From JAENZQ01 sp964553505 (GTDB taxonomy: Bacteria; Bacillota; Clostridia; Peptostreptococcales; JAAYPU01): a stretch of 28,310 bases of DNA. This document shows positions 23,601-28,310 of this stretch, in pieces. The translations under genes and the position numbers were made by a program. The notes beneath the pieces are model-generated. The model had not been told where the DNA came from and made no database searches. It saw only the letters and a program-made list of their open reading frames with translations. Each line of letters begins with the position of its first letter. The first letter of the stretch is position 1. Location: contig CAZKKX010000016.1 of NCBI GenBank assembly GCA_964553505.1, positions 1-28,310 of the forward strand, written 5' to 3'.

Positions 23601-25304
23601 ATGTACCTTTTTTCATTTTTAAGTTATTTAAATGTCTTTAATATATCTATATTTATCTTTTCACTGGTATTTTTTTATCTTTATATTAAGTCCTTGGATA
23701 AATATTTGGGATACTGGGGTCTAAGCTGGTTGCTGTATGGAACGGGAATTACTGTTGAATCCTGTTTGATCCAAACAATGCCTTTTTTCTCTGTTTTTTT
23801 TCAGCAATTTACTTTTTTATTCAGCTCAATCCTTTTGTTAAAAGGCATATATTCTTTTCTTAATAAAAAAATGCACTGGGCTTGGTTTTCGCCTTTGATA
23901 TTTACTTTAGCCTTGTTGCCATTAGCTTCGGAAGTTCCAATTTCAAACAATACCGTATTATTGATACCATTAGCCGTTTTATGCAGTGCCATTACCGTCT
24001 ATACCGGTATCGTGTTCCTGCAAAACTGGCCAATAGAAGGAAAAGAAAAGCTTTTTACCGGCATTATGATTATTGTATGGGGAATTCACAAATCTTATTA
24101 TTTATACCTGAATCCAAACTTTATTTATTCCCAATATCTTACGGAACTCATATTATTCATTGTACTGGGCATCAGTATGTTCCTGCTTTGTTTGCAAAAA
24201 AATCATCAAATGGTTATCAGAAATGAAAAAATATTCAGATTACTGGCTGAAAATTCACCTAATATAATATATCTGTATACTAATAATCCCTCTCCCAGCT
24301 ATGATTATATAAGTCCTAATGTCACTACTATATTAGGATACTCTCAGGATGATTTTTACAATGACCCTAAGTTTATTAATAAAATTGTGCATCCTGAAGA
24401 TAGATCTTTATTGGATTTATCTTCAATTCCTAATTTAAATCCTAATTCATGCATTGCTATACGTTACAAAAACAAAGAAGGAAAATATCTCTGGTTTGAA
24501 GAATATGCAACTCATATTTATGATTCCAACGATCAGTTATACGGTATTGAAGGATTTTTAAGGGATATTACATCCAGTAAGGAACACATCAAAAAAGCCA
24601 AGATAAATGAAAAGGACCGGCAAAGACTGCTTTATTCAATTTCACATGAGCTAAAGACACCTTTGACAGCTATTCGAGGAAATATAGAAACAATCCGGGA
24701 TAATAAGATACCTCCAGGTGAAAATATTGAAAAATACCTTTCCAATGCTTATAACAAAACACGCCTTTTAGAAAGGTTGGTTAATGATCTTTTCGAGCTA
24801 TCTCAACTTGAAAGCAATCAATTTTCTTTTAATTTTTCAGTGATAAAATTCAACGAGTTTTTTCCCGATGTATTTGATAAAATCGCACAAGATGTAACAA
24901 AAGAAGATTTAGATTTTAAGCTTCATATAGACCATGTTTTGTATAATTGTAAATATGATTTTTTAATGGATATAGAAAGAATAGAGCAAGTCCTATATAA
25001 TATAATCAACAACAGCATTAAAAATACAAAACCGGGAGATTGCATTTCGGTGACATGTCTTTATTCAAATAACTATTATATAAGTATTAATATAACTGAT
25101 AATGGTAAAGGTATTTCTAAAAATACCCTTCCCTATATATTTGATATGTTCTATAAAGATCCTGATTCTAAAGTAAGAGGAAGCGGATTGGGGCTTGCCA
25201 TATCAAAGGAGATATTGTTGAAACACAATGCCACCATTAAGGTTGAAAGCGAACTTGATGTTGGTACGACTTTTACTATTGAGTACCCTTTTCTGAAAGA
25301 ATAA
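23601..25304 (+). CDS. Seven-helix membrane PAS histidine kinase
   Basis: A 567-residue sensor kinase. The first 200 residues hold about seven hydrophobic helices with short loops, so the input is probably membrane-embedded rather than a large external domain. A PAS domain follows (about 208-325, with YDYISPNVTTILGY and the GIEGFLRDIT end). The HisKA H-box is SISHELKTPLTAIRG with phospho-acceptor His349. The ATPase boxes are NIINNSIKN (N), DNGKGIS (G1), FDMFY (F) and GSGLGLAIS (G2), all intact. AGGAG lies upstream of ATG 23601. It is followed by its response regulator with a 9-nt gap. The signal is unknown; the neighbouring antiporter is a possible target. Confidence 0.93.
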   Translation: MYLFSFLSYLNVFNISIFIFSLVFFYLYIKSLDKYLGYWGLSWLLYGTGITVESCLIQTMPFFSVFFQQFTFLFSSILLLKGIYSFLNKKMHWAWFSPLIFTLALLPLASEVPISNNTVLLIPLAVLCSAITVYTGIVFLQNWPIEGKEKLFTGIMIIVWGIHKSYYLYLNPNFIYSQYLTELILFIVLGISMFLLCLQKNHQMVIRNEKIFRLLAENSPNIIYLYTNNPSPSYDYISPNVTTILGYSQDDFYNDPKFINKIVHPEDRSLLDLSSIPNLNPNSCIAIRYKNKEGKYLWFEEYATHIYDSNDQLYGIEGFLRDITSSKEHIKKAKINEKDRQRLLYSISHELKTPLTAIRGNIETIRDNKIPPGENIEKYLSNAYNKTRLLERLVNDLFELSQLESNQFSFNFSVIKFNEFFPDVFDKIAQDVTKEDLDFKLHIDHVLYNCKYDFLMDIERIEQVLYNIINNSIKNTKPGDCISVTCLYSNNYYISINITDNGKGISKNTLPYIFDMFYKDPDSKVRGSGLGLAISKEILLKHNATIKVESELDVGTTFTIEYPFLKE

Positions 25305-25313
25305 GGTGATATT

Positions 25314-26015
25314 ATGGAACCAGAAAAAATATTAATAATTGATGATGAAAAAGAAATAATTGATTTCATCTCTGCTTATTTAAAACAAGAAGGGTATCTT
25401 GTCTTTTCTGCATCATGCGGAGAAGATGCCCTCAGAATCATTAAAAAAGAAGACATCTCTTTAGTTATTCTGGATATCATGCTTCCGGATATTGAGGGAA
25501 CAGATTTATGCCTAAATTTACGAAAAGTATCAGATTGTCCGATCATATTTGCCAGCTGCAAGAGCAACGATATTGACAAAGTCATCGCACTGGGAGCAGG
25601 CGGAGACGACTATATCACAAAGCCATTCTCCGGCATTGAAATTGTCGCAAGAGTAAAAGCTCATCTGAGAAGAAGCCGAATGTTTGAAGAAAAAAAATCC
25701 GAATCAGGTATAATTTCTTACTCAAATATCAGTATCCACCCTGATTCTTATGAAGTAATATGTGATAACAGGCAGATTGTTTTAACCGCAAAAGAGTTTG
25801 ATATTTTATTACTTCTGATGCGAAATCCCAAAAGAGTTTATAGCGCCAATCAAATTTATGAACTGGTCTGGAAGGAGCATTCTCTTGATGGAGATTTCAG
25901 AACCATTATTGTCTATATACGAAATATTAGAAAGAAAATTGAGCCGGATCCTTCACATCCCCAATATATATTGACCGTCAGAGGAGTGGGATATAAGTTC
26001 AATTCGAATCCTTAA
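25314..26015 (+). CDS. OmpR/PhoB-family response regulator
   Basis: A 233-residue two-domain regulator. The receiver has acidic pocket residues Asp10-Asp11, phospho-acceptor Asp54 in VILDIMLPDIEGTDL, a Ser/Cys switch region FASCKSND and the conserved Lys of YITKPFSGIE. The C-terminal winged helix (about 135-231) contains LTAKEFDILLLLMRNPKRVY and VYIRNIRKKIEPDP, ending VRGVGYKF. AAGGTGAT precedes ATG 25314. It forms an operon with the kinase. Its stop codon touches the GGGAC repeat that starts at 26016. Confidence 0.95.
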   Translation: MEPEKILIIDDEKEIIDFISAYLKQEGYLVFSASCGEDALRIIKKEDISLVILDIMLPDIEGTDLCLNLRKVSDCPIIFASCKSNDIDKVIALGAGGDDYITKPFSGIEIVARVKAHLRRSRMFEEKKSESGIISYSNISIHPDSYEVICDNRQIVLTAKEFDILLLLMRNPKRVYSANQIYELVWKEHSLDGDFRTIIVYIRNIRKKIEPDPSHPQYILTVRGVGYKFNSNP

Positions 26016-26106
26016 AGGGACGAAAGGGACGAGGGGACAAGGGACGAGGGGACAGGTCCGTTGTCCCAATGCAAAGAGGGACAACGGACCTGTCCCCTCG
26101 TCCCTG
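26016..26106. repeat. REP-like GGGAC/GTCCC palindrome, full copy
   Basis: The arms 26041-26067 and 26078-26104 are a perfect 27-bp inverted repeat (outer GGGACGAGGGGACAGG, inner TTGTCCC) around a 10-nt loop AATGCAAAGA. To the left, 26016-26040 holds further partial GGGACGA units in tandem. The composition is far more GC-rich than the surroundings. It abuts the response regulator stop on one side and cuts a resolvase gene on the other. This style of palindrome is familiar as a dispersed element in many bacteria, in some cases mobilised by TnpA-REP (Y1) transposases; none is in this window. Confidence 0.85.
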
Positions 26107-26304
26107 TATACTTTCTACAATAATGCAATCCCCTTTTCTAACAAAATTAATCATTTGTTTTAGTCCTGGTCTGTTGGTATTGCTTCCTGTTGCATGATCC
26201 CTAAAAATTTGATCTATTCCAAGCTCTTTCATTAAATGCTCTTGGCGAGAGGGATTCTGGCTATCAGAGCTTACCCTAATATATCCAATTTTAATTTTTA
26301 TCAC
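26105..26304 (-). pseudogene. Serine resolvase, N-terminal fragment truncated by the palindrome
   Basis: About 65 residues of a small serine recombinase are present: IGYIRVSSDSQNPSRQEHLM (catalytic Ser in RVSS), then IFRDHATGSNTNRPGLKQMI and FVRKGDCIIVES. In intact proteins the next block is a Leu/Asp-Arg-Leu-Gly-Arg motif of the catalytic domain and then a helix-turn-helix. Here the frame runs instead into the GGGAC palindrome, reading QGRGDRSVV and on to a stop at 25999. The start is unclear (GTG 26304 within an AAAGAGGTG context). Non-functional. Confidence 0.82.
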
Positions 26305-26537
26305 CTCTTTAAAATGTTTTTATCAAATTATAGAAATGTGATTCACTGAAGTCAAGAATAAAAATGGAACGTACCAAAATGTTATTTCAGGACTTATTGA
26401 GACTTATTTTTCTCGTCCCTCTGGCTACGCTTTTTACGAGTTAGCACCTCGTGCCAGTCTTGCCTTATTACGCCCGCAAGAAGGCGAATTTAGATAATAA
26501 AAAATAAGCCTTTTTAACGTCAGCGCTTCATGACGGG

Positions 26538-26580
26538 TATTAAAAAAGCACCTGTTATTTACAATAACTTAGGCGCTTTT
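26538..26580 (-). terminator. Intrinsic terminator of the small acidic gene
   Basis: On the minus strand AAAAGCGCCTaaGTTATT, a short loop, then AATAACaGGtGCTTTTTTAA. The stem overlaps the stop codon of the acidic gene. The rest of 26305-26537 has no gene that I can support. Confidence 0.75.
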
Positions 26581-26830
26581 ATTGGTAAAGCTTATCGACT
26601 AAATCAGTAGCTATTTTACCTCTTTCAGTTATAATGATATTTCGTTCTTCAGCATTTTGAACTTCTATTACTTCTTCGTCACCACATAGATCTCTAATTG
26701 GATCCACAATATTATTATCAAGCTCTAGTTCTTGATTCTCTACAAGCTCTGAAGTTAGACTAAAAAATTCAGTGTTTTTCAGGACTTCTTTAAGAAAATC
26801 AATTTCTTTGCTATTAAATTTAACTTTCAT
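26579..26830 (-). CDS. Small acidic protein, candidate immunity partner of phage BECR-type toxin
   Basis: An 83-residue intact protein starts MKVKFNSKEIDFLKEVLKNT and is strongly acidic (clusters ENQELELDNN, CGDEEVIEVQNAEER). It has no signal peptide or membrane helix. It begins two bases after the stop of the decayed minor-capsid/nuclease gene and ends in its own terminator. Small acidic genes directly after a nuclease toxin are typical immunity proteins, because acidity suits an RNase inhibitor. This role is inferred from position and composition only; I do not recognise a named family. Confidence 0.65.
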   Translation of the reverse strand: MKVKFNSKEIDFLKEVLKNTEFFSLTSELVENQELELDNNIVDPIRDLCGDEEVIEVQNAEERNIIITERGKIATDLVDKLYQ

Positions 26831-26832
26831 CT

Positions 26833-27302
26833 CTACTCAATTCCTTTTTTTTTTAGCTTTTGGGATTTATCAGCACTTGTCGGCTATGCTGTTGCTATTT
26901 TTCCAGTTTCAGTATTGACAGCAACAGTAGCATATTCTCCGATAAACTGTTGTGTTTTATCTGCCCTAATGTTACCAATCTTTAGTGGTTTAGTCAATGC
27001 ATCTCTTACATTATCCGCCGCATGCATCTCTTACATTATCCGCCGACAAATTTCTCTGAATGGCCCTTTTACTGAAATGCTTTGATATCTCCGTAACAGT
27101 TATACCGTTTACCGAAGCAGTTTCAATTATTTGATTATATTCTTTAATTCTCTTTCCAATTCGTAGAGTCGTTTGAGCTTTTATTCTTTCATAACCAGCA
27201 ATCAGCTCTCTATCTACCTGACGTTTCAATCCGGTTTGTCTCAGAAAATCTTTTTGTACATCCTGCCAGTAAGCAATCTTTGCAGCTGCTTCTTCAACCG
27301 GC
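26833..27302 (-). pseudogene. Phage minor capsid protein, C-terminal fragment with nuclease-like tail
   Basis: The open frame enters from the GGGAC half element at 27303. It reads EEAAAKIAYWQDVQKDFLRQ then TGLKRQVDRELIAGYERIK, which resembles the C-terminal part of Phage_min_cap2 proteins (FL.QTG.R.. region). Next comes RAIQRNLSADNVRDA. A 25-bp duplication shifts the frame here; skipping it gives LTKPLKIGNIRADKTQQFIG and EYATVAVNTETGKIATA, then TAG, then PTSADKSQKLKK. This tail looks like the BECR-fold nuclease domain attached to many phage head proteins. The TAG stands where such tails usually have Trp before Pro-Thr-Ser. So there are three lesions: a lost 5' end, a frameshift and a nonsense codon. 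Confidence 0.7.
26997..27045. repeat. 25-bp tandem duplication in the phage fragment
   Basis: ATGCATCTCTTACATTATCC plus GCCGC occurs twice in a row (26997-27021 and 27022-27045), with 24 of 25 bases identical. Because 25 is not a multiple of three, it breaks the reading frame of the minus-strand gene. Confidence 0.95.
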
Positions 27303-28310
27303 GTCCCCTCGTCCCTGGAAATAGAAAAGACAGTTAAAAAACTGTCTTTTTTTCTTTGGTGGAGTATTGGGCGCCAAATCCGAACATCGAAAAGTCTTGG
27401 TCTTTTGTGATGTTAGGTTGTATACGGAAGTTATATTAAACCATCCATCCGGCTCATCCCAAACTGTTACGGAATTTATGAGAAGGTCGATGATGTGTCT
27501 CCTAAAAGTCTCATCTTCGATATCTCCTTCGCAAAATTTTGTTAGCCACCATATTATATGTTCTTTTTCTAAAATAATCAAGTCCTCTTGTGCGGTAACT
27601 AATCTTTTTTCTGTAGCTTGTTTTTGTTTCTCCAACTCATTTAGTCTTTTGGTTAGGGATTCGGAATCGGCTCCCTTCTCAACCATCTTCAAAAGGTTAT
27701 TGATGCTACGCTCTATATTTTTTATTTCTTTCTCTAACGAAGGTATGAGGGTATTTTCCTCAGCATCAATTTCAGTCTGCCTTATTGCCATATCAGCAAG
27801 CTCTTCTATAGTTTCGGGAGTAAGAATTGATAGAGCATCCTCGACTACAACCTTTTCGATAAACTCCTTTTTAAGTGGTTTTTTATCACAGGCTTTTTCT
27901 CGTTTTCTTTTAGAGCAGGTATAGTAATTATAAGTCGTTCCGTGTCTACCCGTTCCGCTTTCGCCTACCATATTTGAACCACAATGACCGCAAAAAAGCT
28001 TTTGAGATAAAAGATAATCTACCTTAGCTTTACCTCGTGAGGGTGCTTTCTTATTGTATAACAACCTCTTATGCACAATATCGAAAGTTTCCTTATCTAC
28101 AATAGCGGGTACACCGTTCTCAATACGCAAGTCCTTGTATTTGTAGACCCCAATATATCTTTCGTTTTTGAACATAGCTCGAAAGCTATTTTTATTAAAT
28201 TTTGCACCTTTGGCGGTAACATACCCGGCGTTATTAAACTTATCGCAAATTTCAGCTACTGTAGCACCATTGGCATACAAATCAAAAGCTTCACGAACAA
28301 TAGCTGCTTT
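27294..28310 (-). CDS. Large serine recombinase, C-terminal part (cut by window edge)
   Basis: About 335 residues; the N-terminal catalytic domain with the nucleophilic Ser lies beyond the window. Visible parts in order are the recombinase domain (IVREAFDLYANGATVAEICD, then NSFRAMFKNERYIGVYKYK), a zinc ribbon (LFCGHCGSNM and YYTCSKRKREKACDKK), a coiled coil (about residues 175-235) and a C-terminal EDETFRRHIIDLLINSVTVW block. The frame is still open at the right edge, so the start lies outside. The last residues run through a hairpin at 27325 and into the GGGAC half element (ending QGRGDAG), so the natural C-terminus has probably been replaced by a few foreign residues. It is likely the integrase of a former phage or conjugative element. 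Confidence 0.88.
   Translation of the reverse strand, partial: KAAIVREAFDLYANGATVAEICDKFNNAGYVTAKGAKFNKNSFRAMFKNERYIGVYKYKDLRIENGVPAIVDKETFDIVHKRLLYNKKAPSRGKAKVDYLLSQKLFCGHCGSNMVGESGTGRHGTTYNYYTCSKRKREKACDKKPLKKEFIEKVVVEDALSILTPETIEELADMAIRQTEIDAEENTLIPSLEKEIKNIERSINNLLKMVEKGADSESLTKRLNELEKQKQATEKRLVTAQEDLIILEKEHIIWWLTKFCEGDIEDETFRRHIIDLLINSVTVWDEPDGWFNITSVYNLTSQKTKTFRCSDLAPNTPPKKKRQFFNCLFYFQGRGDAG
27303..27317. repeat. REP-like GGGAC element, 15-nt half copy
   Basis: GTCCCCTCGTCCCTG is identical to 26092-26106, the right end of the full palindrome, in the same orientation. It sits at the junction between the recombinase tail and the phage minor-capsid fragment. Confidence 0.8.
27325..27358. 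terminator. Bidirectional terminator-like hairpin inside the recombinase tail
   Basis: AAAAGACAGTT (27325-27335), loop AAAA, then AACTGTCTTTT (27340-27350), with TTTCTTT after it on the plus strand. On the minus strand it is followed by a short CTTTTC run. It is encoded within the last codons of the recombinase frame, which suggests that the original stop codon lay before it. Confidence 0.6.

Noticed and set aside
26385..26480. Structured-looking GC-rich patch that might be a tRNA or attachment-site remnant
   Set aside because: No cloverleaf or T-loop signature could be made from it, and the only open frame is about 30 codons without a start.
27367..27924. Plus-strand frame of 185 codons opposite the serine recombinase
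   Set aside because: Low-complexity Ser-rich translation opposite a well-supported recombinase with a zinc ribbon and coiled coil.

Overview
The window looks like a chromosomal segment of a low-GC, spore-forming, probably anaerobic Bacillota (class Clostridia). Support comes from a DUF1256/YyaC germination-type protein, a DUF1657 small protein typical of spore formers, strong AGGAGG ribosome binding sites, a two-subunit glycine dehydrogenase (GcvPA/GcvPB), and a CD1871A-like CXXC micro-protein paired with a polyferredoxin. The genus cannot be fixed from this sequence alone.

Layout. 1-4416 (minus strand): the 5' part of gltX (cut by the window edge), a LysM-G5-M23 cell-wall peptidase, a two-gene redox unit (a 45-residue CXXC protein followed by a NapH-like polyferredoxin) and yyaC. 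4598-8718 (plus strand): a type I-alpha DAHP synthase, a cadmium/zinc efflux unit (CadC/SmtB-type repressor, operator and P1B-2 ATPase) and a DUF1657 gene. 8773-11355 (minus): a soluble four-PAS, GGDEF, HD-GYP cyclic-di-GMP enzyme. 11503-17538 (minus): a complete glycine cleavage operon gcvT-gcvH-gcvPA-gcvPB-lpd, headed by a promoter, a tandem glycine riboswitch and an intrinsic terminator. 17573-18442: decaying material, comprising a small Xre regulator with a 24-bp palindromic operator, its frameshifted membrane partner, and a divergent phzF reduced to its two ends. 18572-26015 (plus): an S-layer-homology surface protein, a double-Cache sensor without an output domain, an NhaC-type antiporter, and a membrane histidine kinase/OmpR regulator pair. 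26016-28310 (minus): prophage or mobile debris.

The last 2.3 kb is the most unusual part. A perfect 27-bp palindrome of the GGGAC/GTCCC type follows the response regulator, and a 15-nt half copy lies 1.2 kb further on. Both interrupt genes: a serine resolvase loses everything after its N-terminal catalytic half, a large serine recombinase gains a foreign C-terminus, and a phage minor-capsid protein loses its 5' end. The capsid fragment keeps a C-terminal domain that I read as a phage-borne BECR-fold nuclease. It is broken twice more, by a 25-bp tandem duplication and by a probable Trp-to-stop change. Two bases downstream lies an intact small acidic gene with its own terminator, a candidate immunity protein that has outlived its toxin.

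Other points of interest are two repeat-hairpin elements after aroF and after the M23 gene, the unlabelled CD1871A-like micro-gene, and the stand-alone Cache protein beside an antiporter. I found no tRNA, rRNA or CRISPR array.
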